From Purpureocillium takamizusanense (taxonomy: Eukaryota; Ascomycota; Sordariomycetes; Hypocreales; Ophiocordycipitaceae): a stretch of 64,000 nucleotides of DNA. The DNA is taken from contig NC_063069.1 in the NCBI RefSeq assembly GCF_022605165.1, forward strand, positions 3,968,001-4,032,000, written 5' to 3'. A program made the position numbers and the translations under genes. Shown here in pieces: positions 44,253 through 54,719 of this stretch (positions are counted from its first letter, which is position 1; each line of letters begins with the position of its first letter). The notes under the pieces were generated by a model. The model ran no database searches and was not told the DNA's origin. It was given only the letters and a program-made list of their open reading frames with translations.

Positions 44253-45260
44253 ATGACAAAAGGACAGCCCGAGGTTGGTAACAAGCGGTTTGCCGACTTT
44301 GACTTGGGGGGAAAGACATTCATCGTCACGGGCGGTGCTCGCGGTCTAGGCCTAGCACTACATGTAGCTGAAGCCCTCGTTGAAGCGGGCGGTAGAGGTA
44401 TGGAACGCCCCAGCCGCTGAAGCAATGAATGGCTAATCTCACAAGATGTACGATTCTAGTATACTGTCTAGACCGCGCAGAGCACCCCGACGAGGAGTGG
44501 GAGGCGGCACAGAGCCGAGTTGTTCCTGAATGGGGCGGCAAGCTTCAATGTTGTCTACCAGCAACAGGACGTGCTCGACACCAAGCACTTGCGGCAGACA
44601 ATTGAGTCCATCGCCGACGAACACGAGGGCCTCCACGGGGTCACTGCAGCGGCAGGAATCCTGCAAATCACACCCGCCATCGACTATACGTCCGAAGACG
44701 CGGCCAAGATGCTCGCCACCAACTTCACTGCGGTGCTAGAGACGGCCTCGGCGGCAGCAGAGATGATATTCAAGTATAGGTGCCGCGGGAGCATTTGCCT
44801 CATCGCGAGCATGATGTCCGGCCTCATCGCCAACAAGGGCATGCTATCACCCGTATATAACTCCTCCAAGGCGGCCCTCATCCAACTGACGCGTAATCTC
44901 GCCATGGAGTGGAGCCACGAGCGGGATGACGGGAGCCCAGGGATCCGCGTCAACTCCATCAGTCTGGGCCACATCCGCACGCCCATGGTGGAGCAGACGT
45001 TTGCGGAGGAGCCGGAGCTGGAGGATCTTTGGAAGAGGGAGAACATGATGGGCTGGCTGGCCAAGACCGAGGAGTTCAAAGGCGCGGCTCTGTTTCTGCT
45101 GAGCAATGCCAGTAGCTTTATGACGGGCAGCAATCTCGTCATGGACGGGGGCCCACGGCGTGGTGAGAGAGTTTTGTTTCGTCTGTGTGGTGAGATGATG
45201 GATGCTCAGATCATCCGGGCCCGACTTGTGTTTGATGATAGCATTGGCAGTGTGTCTTGA
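44253..45260 (+). pseudogene. Short-chain dehydrogenase/reductase with a frameshift
   Basis: Exon 1 (44253-44397) carries the cofactor motif FIVTGGARGLGLALH. After a 62-nt intron exon 2 starts at 44460 with VYCLDRAEHPDEEWEAAQ and continues to PEWGGKLQ, where the frame ends in a stop. The rest of the enzyme is intact in another frame from about 44556: YQQQDVLDT, VTAAAGILQ, the active-site SPVYNSSKAAL (Tyr and Lys), RNLAMEWS, RVNSISLGHIRTPM and FMTGSNLVMDGG. The break lies between 44545 and 44556, and no intron of workable size can bridge it. The C-terminus (after DGG) is also longer than usual. It would be a cytosolic NAD(P)-dependent sorbitol/mannitol-dehydrogenase-like SDR if intact. Either a recent inactivation or a 1-2 nt sequencing error. 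Confidence 0.65.
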
Positions 45261-46893
45261 CATTTATGCTGAACAGTCCAGTCACACCCATTGACTGCGA
45301 CGGCCGCCCCGCCGCAGGCTGCAGGTGCAACGCTTCGAATGCGCATGGTGTTTTCCCTGCTTTCGCGCAATCAGTACCAAAGCGTTAAACAAAACAGCTG
45401 CCTCCTGCGTCATGAGATGACACAGGCTGACGCGGCTCGCATCCGCATTGTTCTGGTGGCTTGAAGTTCCAAGTCCGTCCGAGCCCTACCATAGAGCCTC
45501 GTATGGGATGCCCCAGCTGTGCACAATGCACTTCCTGGGGAGGGCGCCGAGATCTCCAGCATTGTGATCCACTCAAGAGGCCGGGAGATGCCGTAGAGTC
45601 GCATTCGACCCGGCTTGGCTGCCTAAGGTTACGCGCGCACTCTTGGATCAATCGGGGGGCGAGATGGCCATCTCGCGTCAGCACGTATGCGCCTGAAGTG
45701 AGCAGGCTCTAACATTGGCTCATACGTATTTTCCTTTGCCTTATTACACTCTCGACAAGGCTCGACATTGGCCCACGGTTGCCGGCATGGTGGCGCCAGG
45801 GGATGTGTGATGAAGGAAACGTTCGGCCCGTTGGCGCGCGGTGGCGGCGGCCGCCAGTTTCGTCACCTTCAAATCGTCACCTTCAAACACGTCCACGTCC
45901 CTGAAGGAAGACCCTTCTTGTTGTTGCCACTTAATAAGGTGAGCAATATTTATGCCGTCTCCATGTCGGCATCCGACGACAAACCTGATATGTGTAGACA
46001 GGTCGGCACAACGCCGCAGCAGCTCATGGCCTTCAAGACAGTTGAGCGCCAGCTTCCGAGACGGGATTTGTGATTGCAGAGAGAACCCCCACCGACGCCT
46101 ACCAAAATTAGCAGGCTTTCAAAGGCCCTTTCGTACTGAAAAGTGGTCCCATCCCACGTCGGACCAGACTCTGACTGTACTGGCCGCTGGCTGGTAAAAA
46201 GGGGGCGGAACGTCAGGTGGCTTTCGGTAGTAGGCTCGCGCCAGACGCCACACTCCCTCCGTTACGGGGTCGCCGAGGCGCCCGTCTCGCAGCCTGGCAG
46301 GGCACTCGGCACTGCCATTCCGAGCCATGGCTTGACAGGGGCCGCCCAAGCCGGGGGGCGTTTGGCGAGGTCCCACGCAGGCCGGGGCATCGTCCAGCGA
46401 GGTCTGGTGCTAGAAGTTTGATGAGGGATAAACGGCAAGGGCAGGCCGAGAGGGCGAGTTTGGGCCGATACGAAGCTGGCTCTTCGACGTGCAGTAGAGT
46501 AGCTGTCCCCGGATTGCCATCGTATTCCTGATGTGCTGCGTGTCCTTCTCTCGATGATTACTCTCTCGACTGCACGGCTGCGACACGGGCGCCACAAGGC
46601 ATGACGACCAGAGTCGCAACGACGGAGGGTTCCTGTCTATTTTCTGCTCAGTAAAGGCTAAAGCGCATGTGGCGGTCGCCGCGGAGATCTCTGCCGGACT
46701 TGCTCGTCACTCACCGCTGACTCAATTTGACATCAACCCCCCGACTCGACTCGACAAGGCCTCTCTATTCAGCAGTCTCAATTCAACGAACCACGACTGC
46801 GTGTGCTGCACGGCAATGGTCACGATCAGGGCGCAGCAGTTGCACTTATAACGACATTTCCTTCCTTCAGCCCTACCCCGACCCCGTCACACC
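45261..46893. other. 1.6-kb stretch without a convincing gene
   Basis: Short frames only. The part just before 46894 is pyrimidine-rich (tttccttccttcagccctaccccg), a usual feature of fungal core promoters. No repeat or RNA gene seen. Confidence 0.4.
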
Positions 46894-48399
46894 ATGGTGC
46901 GTGCACTGCCCGGTGCGGCGGCGGGGACACCAGCCCATGACGATACGGCCATTGAGGCAGTGCTCGACAGCCCTGCCGGCAGCCAAGTCGACGACGACCG
47001 CCCACAGACCGCAGCGGCTTCCCTCGCCATGGATGGCGCGACGGCCCGTCCCTCCCCCTGCGGCGGCGGCAGCAACGTTGGTGGTGACGGCAATGGGCGG
47101 CCCGTGACGACGCTCGCCAGGGACAAGCACGGCCGGTTCGACTTCGTCCGTGGCTCGCGCCTCATCAACAACCTGCCCTTCATCGTGGGCTTCATGGAGC
47201 TCGGCAACGCGGGGGACTTTGCCGCCAACGTCTGGAACGATGTTCCCGTGCCCATCTACGCCATCGTCTTCATGGCCATTGGCGGCGTCGTCGCCGGCGC
47301 GCTCAGCGTCTTTGCTTTTCGCGACGCCTTCGTGTCGTGCCGCAATGTCCTGTTCCTGCGCCTGCAGAGGCGGGCGATCGAGGCCGAGAGGCAGCGGCGC
47401 GTCCAGCGCGGCGAGTCGCTTCTCGACATGGACGTCTACCGGGCTGTCACGTTCCGCGAGTTCGGCAGCGAGACCATCGCCCGCTGGTTCATGGACATGC
47501 TGTTGGGTTTCGGTGCCGTCCTCATCTGCATCGGCACTTTCATGGCCATCGGAGGCGCCAACTACGATGTCTGGTTCGCGAGTAACCTGCTCTCGGGATA
47601 CATCGGCAACGCACCCATCGCCCTCTACGGCCTCGTCAACTCGGGCTGGTGCGGGTACATCTTCCTCAAGGCCCAACATCACATCGCGGCGACTGCCGGA
47701 CCCCTCAAGGGATCCCGGGCGGCGGCTCTCATCAAGCGGCGCAGTCGCAACGTCCAAACATTCTGCGTCATCAACGGCACGGCGACGATACTGGGCGGCG
47801 TCGGCTCGATGATCACAGCCACGCGATGGTGGGGATACGTAATCCTCATCCCTGTCATAATGTCATCCGTCTTCTGCAACGTCTGGTGGCGTCGCCGCGT
47901 TGGTTACACCCGCGCGTGGGCGAAGCCGACCCCGTTCCCAGCCCTGTCTCCCAGCAAACTTGTGGCGGACCTCGAGTTCGCAGCCCGCGCCGAGGTGACC
48001 ATCCGCGAGAACCGGGATAACCCTCTGCAACAGTTCGTCGCCGACCCGGCCTCCCTGCCAGACGTTGTGGCTTTCCTGGAGTGTCACGACCTGTTCGACG
48101 ACTTTTGCCTGCGCGTCGTCTCCTCGGTGCCCGACGCGCGCAGCGCCCTGGGCGGGTCCCAACCGACTTGCAACGAGCTTCATATCGGAGTAGGCGAGAT
48201 CTTGGCCCTGGACAAGGCACTCCACGCCCAACTGCTCGACGCGGCGCAGGGTTGCTTCCGGGAGCTGGGAGCAGAGCACTTCCGCAACCGCGAGCGTTAC
48301 ACTGCCGAGCTGCTGGGCACGTACTACCTCGTTGCTGGCAATGTAGACTTTGACGGCATCGAAGACGCGGGCGGGGCGACCGAATCGAGCGAGAAATAA
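46894..48399 (+). CDS. Multi-pass membrane protein, conserved fungal type, function unknown
   Basis: Intronless, 501 residues, strongly biased to G/C in third positions. A hydrophilic Ala/Gly/Asp-rich N-terminus of about 75 residues is followed by DKHGRFDFVRGSRLINNLPFIVGF. Hydrophobic segments are visible at about 128-153 (VPIYAIVFMAIGGVVAGALSV), 204-225 (LLGFGAVLICIGTFMAIGG), 230-255 (LSGYIGNAPIALYGLVNSG), 290-310 and 312-330 (WWGYVILIPVIMSSVFCNVWW). A cytosolic C-terminal domain of about 160 residues contains LVADLEFAAR, LPDVVAFLECHDLFDDFCLRV and ERYTAELLGTYYLVAG. I recognise this as a recurrent uncharacterised fungal membrane-protein layout but can assign no transport or enzyme role. The call as a real gene is firm; function is open. 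Confidence 0.8.
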   Translation: MVRALPGAAAGTPAHDDTAIEAVLDSPAGSQVDDDRPQTAAASLAMDGATARPSPCGGGSNVGGDGNGRPVTTLARDKHGRFDFVRGSRLINNLPFIVGFMELGNAGDFAANVWNDVPVPIYAIVFMAIGGVVAGALSVFAFRDAFVSCRNVLFLRLQRRAIEAERQRRVQRGESLLDMDVYRAVTFREFGSETIARWFMDMLLGFGAVLICIGTFMAIGGANYDVWFASNLLSGYIGNAPIALYGLVNSGWCGYIFLKAQHHIAATAGPLKGSRAAALIKRRSRNVQTFCVINGTATILGGVGSMITATRWWGYVILIPVIMSSVFCNVWWRRRVGYTRAWAKPTPFPALSPSKLVADLEFAARAEVTIRENRDNPLQQFVADPASLPDVVAFLECHDLFDDFCLRVVSSVPDARSALGGSQPTCNELHIGVGEILALDKALHAQLLDAAQGCFRELGAEHFRNRERYTAELLGTYYLVAGNVDFDGIEDAGGATESSEK

Positions 48400-48833
48400 T
48401 ATCTTTGTTTAAATAGGAGACTTGTACCGGTTTAAATCTACACGGTGATTGGGGCTATAAATGACGGCATCAATACATAGGAGCGAGCCAACATGTTTGG
48501 CATCATAGTCCGCAGGGCGCTTGGGCATGCTACGTACTACAATCTGCTTCATTAGCTTATCCTTGCATTAAACAACTACTCAGAAAGGCATCTAGGCAGA
48601 GCGTTGAAATAACTGAGATTTTTATTACAGAACAAGGTCAATATTTTGCCAATACACTACATCTAGCCATAGTCGGCGTCGTCTGTCCGGGAACATCTCC
48701 ATGACGCTATCCACATTAAGAGTTGTGGCCGATGGACCCCCAGTGTCGTGTCCTCTTCACCTATTCCCCTGTCCTATCTCTCGGTCCAAGTTCGCGATCC
48801 AACCTCGCACCAGTCATGCCACGTCTCCCTCCC
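48400..48833. other. Stretch between converging genes
   Basis: 434 bp, AT-rich at 48400-48680, between the stop codons of the membrane protein and the monooxygenase. It probably holds both 3' UTRs. Nothing else seen. Confidence 0.4.
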
Positions 48834-50081
48834 TTATTCGGGCGGCGGCCCGGGGGGCATCATATCCGCCATGGCCTGCGCGCCGTCGTCAGTGAAGAAG
48901 AAGACCCTACTATTGTCCCACGTCTCATGCGCCGCCACGCTCGACCGCGCAAACATCTTGCCGTCGAACTCGGCCACGAGCGGCAGCAGTGCCTCTTGGA
49001 GCTTGCCGGTGCTGTCATCGCCGCCGCTGCCGCCGTTGCACTGCTCCCACGCCTTGCCAATGGCCGCCGCGATGTCGAGAGAGTCCCACAGCGCCAGGTT
49101 GACGCCCTCGCCCGCCCAGGGCATCATGAGGTGCGCGGCGTCGCCGATGATGGACACGCCCGGCTGGGCCTCCCACTTGTGGTCCAGGGGCAGCATGTAC
49201 AGGGGCTTGAGAGGCGGGACCTTGCCCTCGAGGGCGTCCTCCTCGCGGCAGGCCGCCTCCAGCAGTGCCTTTGTGCGCTCACTCCAAGTCCCGAAAAGCT
49301 TATCGTCGCTCATCATCATGTCCTCAAATTCTTTCGGACTAAGGCCCGTAGTCCGGTCTTGGATGGCGTGCTCGTCGCCGCCGCTGACAATGGCGTATAG
49401 CCAGATAGAGTCTCTGAGACTCCGGTGCGTAAAGAGGCCGTTGTGGTTCGCGAGGATGGCGCAGGATCCCTTGCCCACGAGGGAGGATAGCTCTGGATGT
49501 CGTGTGCTCGCCTCGAGGACCCGTAGCGTAGATAAGCTGACGCCGCCGTATTGCGGCTTCACATCCGTCACCAGCGGGCGGACCCTTGACCATGCGCCAT
49601 CGGCGCCGACAACGAAATCGTGCTGAAAGGTGCCGCGGTCGCCAAAGTCGAGAGCAATCCTACCAGTCGCGGTTCTCCTCGCCGACTCCAGTTTGTGTCC
49701 CCATCGGATGTTCTCCTGGGGCACCGCCGAGAGTAGCAGGTCCGCCAGCAGGCTGCGGGCTATTTCAGGGCGGTACTCCTGCCCGCCGTCATATCGGTAC
49801 GTGATCTTCGCCTTCTCACCATTCATCACGAGCATGCTCGGAGCGCAGTCGCTCGTCAGCGGCAGGAACCGGTCCCACAGGCCGCACGCGCGGATGGCGG
49901 CGAGGCCGGACTCCTCGTGCAGGTCGAGCATGCCCGAGGGCATCGCCGTGGCATCCTTGGAAGGGGGCTCGCGGAGCTCGTAGATTGTAAAGTGGATGCC
50001 CTGCTTGTGAAGCAGGACGCCGAGGCAGAGGCCAGCGGGGCCGCCCCCAACGATGGCGATGCTGGCCATCTTGTGCGACAC
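48834..50081 (-). CDS. FAD-dependent aromatic/TetX-type monooxygenase
   Basis: Intronless, 415 residues. Group A flavin monooxygenase, hydroxylating an aromatic or polyketide-like substrate with NAD(P)H and oxygen. The dinucleotide motif is IAIVGGGPAGLCLGVLL near the start, the DG motif FVVGADGAWSRVR, and the GD motif VSIIGDAAHLMMPWAGEGVNLALWD. YELREPPSKDATAMPSGMLDLHEESG is the segment that distinguishes TetX-like enzymes and relatives. The ATG at 50081 gives MSHKMASIAIV; the second ATG at 50069 starts closer to the fold and is also plausible. No membrane anchor is visible. With no biosynthetic core enzyme nearby, a catabolic or detoxifying role is more likely than a pathway role. Some relatives inactivate antibiotics; activity here is not shown. 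Confidence 0.88.
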   Translation of the reverse strand: MSHKMASIAIVGGGPAGLCLGVLLHKQGIHFTIYELREPPSKDATAMPSGMLDLHEESGLAAIRACGLWDRFLPLTSDCAPSMLVMNGEKAKITYRYDGGQEYRPEIARSLLADLLLSAVPQENIRWGHKLESARRTATGRIALDFGDRGTFQHDFVVGADGAWSRVRPLVTDVKPQYGGVSLSTLRVLEASTRHPELSSLVGKGSCAILANHNGLFTHRSLRDSIWLYAIVSGGDEHAIQDRTTGLSPKEFEDMMMSDDKLFGTWSERTKALLEAACREEDALEGKVPPLKPLYMLPLDHKWEAQPGVSIIGDAAHLMMPWAGEGVNLALWDSLDIAAAIGKAWEQCNGGSGGDDSTGKLQEALLPLVAEFDGKMFARSSVAAHETWDNSRVFFFTDDGAQAMADMMPPGPPPE

Positions 50082-50904
50082 TTGGCTTGTTTCTTGTTTC
50101 CAAGTTTAAAGTTGGGCTGCTTATCCTGAGATGCAAGGATGCAAGGGAAATCTGGTGGCTGGAGTGCTGGAGGTGACACAAGCTGCTGTCAGGCGCGTGT
50201 GGTTCCAGACTGCGGCCGTTTGGCCAGAACGACGCGTCTTTATACCATCCATGTTGCCGTTGTTGGTTGCGAACCACTCGGCACCGCTGATTGTTTGCGG
50301 TCCCGGGTTTCTCATCTGGTCCGTGTACCCGACAATGGCCATCACCGCTGCCGAAAAAGAGTGCCCAAAGTACGTAACGAGAGACGCGCCGTTCCATTGA
50401 CGACGCCTGGCGGCCACACTATGTATGCTTCGGCCACGCTAGGTTTTTTTCAGCGTCGTCCCCGCCTCCGACTCGGTCCCGAAATCAATGTCTTCAGCGG
50501 GACGCTAGTCAGCCAGGCCTAGTACTGCCTGTGGAAATATTGTGTGAACCGGAATCACACGGCTGACAGCACCCGAGTCACAAGACGCAACTGACAACGC
50601 CCTTATCACATAAATACTTCGTACAGTCTGCAGGATTCATGTTACACAGTTGGCTGCACATGAGAAAGCTCAATCTGGGGAATGGGAGCTGCATACTCTC
50701 ATCAATGAATTTCTAGGGCATCTTGTTCGGGTTGGTCGCTGCAAGAGGCCCTACATCAAATATAGCTACATGTACGCTCGCTTTCAGAAAAAACACACAC
50801 TATATCAGCAGCGATGCGACTCCTCTGCGGGTCGTCAAGACTAGACCGATGACAGACCGACCGACCAGTGTCGCAAATTGCTCCATGTATAAGGGCAGCG
50901 AACT
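50082..50904. other. Intergenic stretch
   Basis: 823 bp between the start of the monooxygenase and the stop of the aminopeptidase. It should contain the monooxygenase promoter. No exon, repeat or RNA gene recognised. Confidence 0.4.
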
Positions 50905-52412
50905 TCACCCCACGACATACGAAGCCTCTACCAGGAAGCCAATCGTGAGCTTCACGTGGCGGTGCACGGCAGACCAGTCAATCTTCTCGAGAGACTGTTC
51001 ATATTGTCAGCGCGGGTACTACTTCCGATTGAACCTGCGTAAGCTGGACTCACATCTCGAGACGAATGGATGTTGGGGTTCATGGCGTCGAATGTGTCCT
51101 CGCCAACAAAAGCCGAAGCTACGACCAGCCGTCAGTAAACAAGGACGCTTTACACAACAGTACGTGTCTCAGCCCTGCCGGCTTGCATGAACTTACGGAA
51201 GCCATTGGAGCGGCCGCTCGCGTGATCGGAGCAGCCGTAGCCGCACCGCGACGTAGACGGCTCAAGGCCCGTGTACTGCTTGACAATCGTACGCACGTAC
51301 GTCGTCAGCGGCACGTCCACGTTGTCGGTGAAGACGGCCGGCCTCTTGTTCGGGGAGTACCCCGTCATGTCCTGGTTGAGGAACGCGGTGACCTTTTTGC
51401 CCGTCTGCTTGTAGTTGGCGTACACCTCCTTGGAGCCCAGGAGCCCGCCCTCCTCGCCCGCGTACCAGTGGAACTCGAGCGTGTTCTTGGGCTTGATGCC
51501 GCTGCTGGCGATGACGCGCAGCGCCTCGAGGATGGTGACGGAGCCAGACCCGTTGTCGTCGGCGCCGGGGGAGCGCGCGCTGGGCGACCCAACGGTCGAG
51601 TCCATGTGCGCGCCGACAATCACTACATCCGGTTCAGTCAGATGTTGTCGCAGCATGACGTAGCAATATCTGATGCTTTCGCGCTACGTCAGAGAAGTTT
51701 GGGAGTTGAGTCACGCACCGAGGTTGGACGACTCGCCGGGCAGCTGCGCAATGATGGAGGGTTGATTAAAGCGATGCTTGAACTGCTTCACCGTGATTGC
51801 GGAGTTGGCCGCGGCCGTCTTCTTGACTTGATCAAACAGCCAGTTTGACGCTTCCAAGCCCGTCGACGACTGGTAGTGACGAGTGTGAAAGCTTCCAAAG
51901 CAAGACTGGTCAGTCACGACTCACTCCTCTTCCAACATGAAACGTCCATGGTTTATCTTTCAGGTAGAGAATGCACATGCACTTACCTGGTCAAGGACTT
52001 CAGCCAGCTCTGAGGCCCATTTGTGTTGGACTGTGAAATGAGCTTGTTCGCCTCCTCGACATGCTGCGGTCCACTCGGGTACGTCGCGGCAATCTTCGCC
52101 AGCGATGCCGATCCCGTCTGGCCAGACAGGACCGCGAGAACTTCCTTGTCCTGAACAAAGGTGAGTCCATGGCGGTCTCCAACACGAGCTTTGAAGCGTA
52201 CATACCTCGACGTCAGTGATGTCGATAAATGTGATGCCTTTGGAGGTAAACTTGCTCCAAAAGTCCTTCTCGTCAACCCACTGGCCCGGGTCCTGCTCCG
52301 ACGTCTTGACAAGACGGAGGGAGCCTCGGCCAGGCGCAACGCTCCCCGCCGGGGCGGCAAAAGCGAGGGGGCAGCTCGCCGCTAGGACGACAAGGGCAGC
52401 GTTGACGTGCAT
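50905..52412 (-). CDS. Secreted M28 leucine aminopeptidase (6 exons)
   Basis: Exons 52412-52206, 52150-51987, 51891-51719, 51622-51197, 51118-51054 and 50982-50905 give 370 residues. MHVNAALVVLAASCPLAFA is the signal peptide, followed by a propeptide to about residue 80. The two-zinc site is complete: His and Asp in VIVGAHMDST, the bridging Asp in PGADDNGSGS, the general base Glu pair in WYAGEEGGLLGS, Asp in LNQDMTGY, and the last His in CGYGCSDHASG. SAFVGEDTFDAMNPNIHSSRD and IDWSAVHRHVKLTIGF complete the family pattern. It removes N-terminal, mostly hydrophobic, residues from peptides outside the cell, which suits the peptide transporter elsewhere in the window. The last acceptors are AAG-type, and exon 3's acceptor is GAAG. 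Confidence 0.92.
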
Positions 52413-54719
52413 GATGGGTATGGCTCGACACTCTTTAATGTTCTTGTGGGCTGCTCAGGGCTGTTCCTACAAGCTGTCCACTTCGCAACCCGGGAAAATC
52501 GCTCGCTCTTATACCGCCCCGATCTTATCATCAACACGAAGGCATCACTTCCCTGTTTTCCTGGTTCTGGTTGAGACAGACCTCTTCCTGCCCGAGCTGC
52601 CTCCTTGGGCGCTGGGCACACGGAGCGATGTCATGGTGTCATTGTCCGCAGTGAGTGCGCGACATACTAACCCAGTCAGTAGCAGGTTAAGAGTAGGCCT
52701 CGCGCATATGGCATCTCTTCGGAGCAATCATAAACATTCGGCAGGACGTCTTAAGCTTAATCTATGGGCGGGTACGCGGATCTTGGGGACAGCTGCCCGA
52801 TCGAGTATAGGGGCAGGCACTGGTGAAGCTTGGCCGCCTGCTCAACGGGGTAGCTGGCGTACACATGAACCATGGTTTCAGGCCGCAGCCGGGCCTGTAG
52901 GGAGGTGATTGTGTCGGCTTGGAAGGGCACCAGGACCGATGATGTCCGTATCGTCGTAGGAGAGAGGCGTGCCATCCGCCGCGGGATCGGGCAGGAGGCT
53001 GAATAGAATGCACGCTGAGCTGCACCCCACGGCCGAGAGCGGCAGTTGGGCGGGTTTGAACCAGACGATACGGAGCCCCCGCAGATTGAAACGGCCGTGT
53101 GCATGATCCACTGACCTGGAGCTGTAGTGACGACACGGCTGGGGGGGCTGATAGTAGAGCGAGATGTGCCAATGGGGAGGATTGCGAGTCGAGTCGCGCA
53201 AGCATGTTTCTCTGCCCGCACTATACAGAACTCGAAGACCTGCCGTCACATTAACTTCCCACACAAGGACTTGACGGCGGCCGACATGTAGCAAGTCTGA
53301 GGACGCAATCTTCGGGTCATGGTATCGACGGAGTTGCTCGGCATCATGAACCGGGAACGTCTGGTGCTCTGCGGGCTTGGGATCCACCTCGGCGTGTTGG
53401 ACGCACCTTTGATCCGGTCTCAAGTAAAGGCGAGTAAACACAACGACGCTGATTAGGTAGCAAGCGAACTTGGCACATCACCAGACCGCCTGTGCCGTGA
53501 CCAGCATGGACTGTCCTGCGCTCACCAAAGCCGAGGCCCCCCTCCCTCCACCATTTTGCATCCGATCAAGAGCAAGACACGTTTCCTCGCTTAATTTCGA
53601 CAAGGTCTGTGTGTTGGCCATCAATGCCGAGAGGCGGCGGTCCTGCGGGCCCGCATTGACGCTCGGATTTCGCCTGTGCTCTACTGCGTGGCGCAGGGCT
53701 CGCAGCACAACCCGGTCGTGACATCTGCGAGATGGGATCGATTAATGCATGACCACTGCGCGTGCTTTTGGTATTTCTGGTAGGCAACGTCGCGTGATGC
53801 ACGCGCACATACCGCACATACAGTAACAAGCCTGGCTGGCTGGCTGTCCTGGGCTCGCGACATGAATGAAAAGACGAAACCCGATGTCGCCAGCGAGGGG
53901 CCTGGCACTAACAGAGTCCTCGCACCCCAAGTGAACTGGCTGGCGCAACCCCCCCGGCGCAGCTCGCTTGTTGGGACTAAAGCTCGCTGCCTGTTGGCAA
54001 AAGAGGTCTCTTTTGGTGCCAGTTGGGCGGTTGTCGTGGGGTTGTGGCTTCGAGCCTCGCTGTGAATTCGCGACCCAAGAGCCAACGGTCGGTCGAGCAC
54101 CAAATGAAATATTGCCAATGAGGCGCCCGACTCGCTTCTTCTATCTGCAGAGAGAGCGCCACGGTTGTTGGGTCCTCTGTGCTGCTGCATGTGCCAGCCA
54201 GCCCCAATATTTGTTTCTCGCAAGGGCATGCCCTCATGAAGAATGCCAGACCGACGCCCACGCCCAACGCCTTACCAATCGCCGCATGCCAGAGACAACG
54301 CCAAAACGATACATCAAATGACCTAGGCTTTGATGCGGGCCTAAGAACAGCCGTTGTCGCGTTGGTGGCCCTGTTATAAATCAGTCAGGGCCGGTCAGTC
54401 TTTCGCGAGGGGTGTTGATGGGGGGCTCCTTGATCGCCGCCCCGGAGCAACTCCCCGTCGACATTAGCCGCACGGGAAGCCGGCCGGTAACTAACTTATT
54501 CCCCAGACAGAGCGGAACAGTTGCGAGTGCCGCCTGCCTCCGCTCGAGATTGCGGGGTAAATCGCACGGGGGGTGGCACAACCGGCGCGGAGCCGAGGCA
54601 CACTCAACGCGCTGGGCGCCGTTTAAAGAAAGCTGCGAAACAGCAGACATTGCAGGCTGGGGGGAGCTGCCAGCCTCGGTCCAGATTGAAGCTGTCGAGG
54701 AGGTTTCACTACCGTCAAG
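52413..54719. other. 2.3-kb stretch without a convincing gene
   Basis: The longest frame is 187 codons on the minus strand (52878-53441) and shows no domain; 154- and 147-codon frames overlap it in other phases. The right end is the promoter of the acyl-CoA ligase and contains CCGAGG at 54593-54598. No RNA genes seen. Confidence 0.4.

Noticed and set aside
46873..47757. 294-codon minus-strand frame over the membrane-protein gene
   Set aside because: Antisense shadow of a GC-rich gene with clear transmembrane segments on the plus strand.
51066..51848. 260-codon plus-strand frame
   Set aside because: It lies antisense to the aminopeptidase exons, whose zinc ligands and splice sites are all present.
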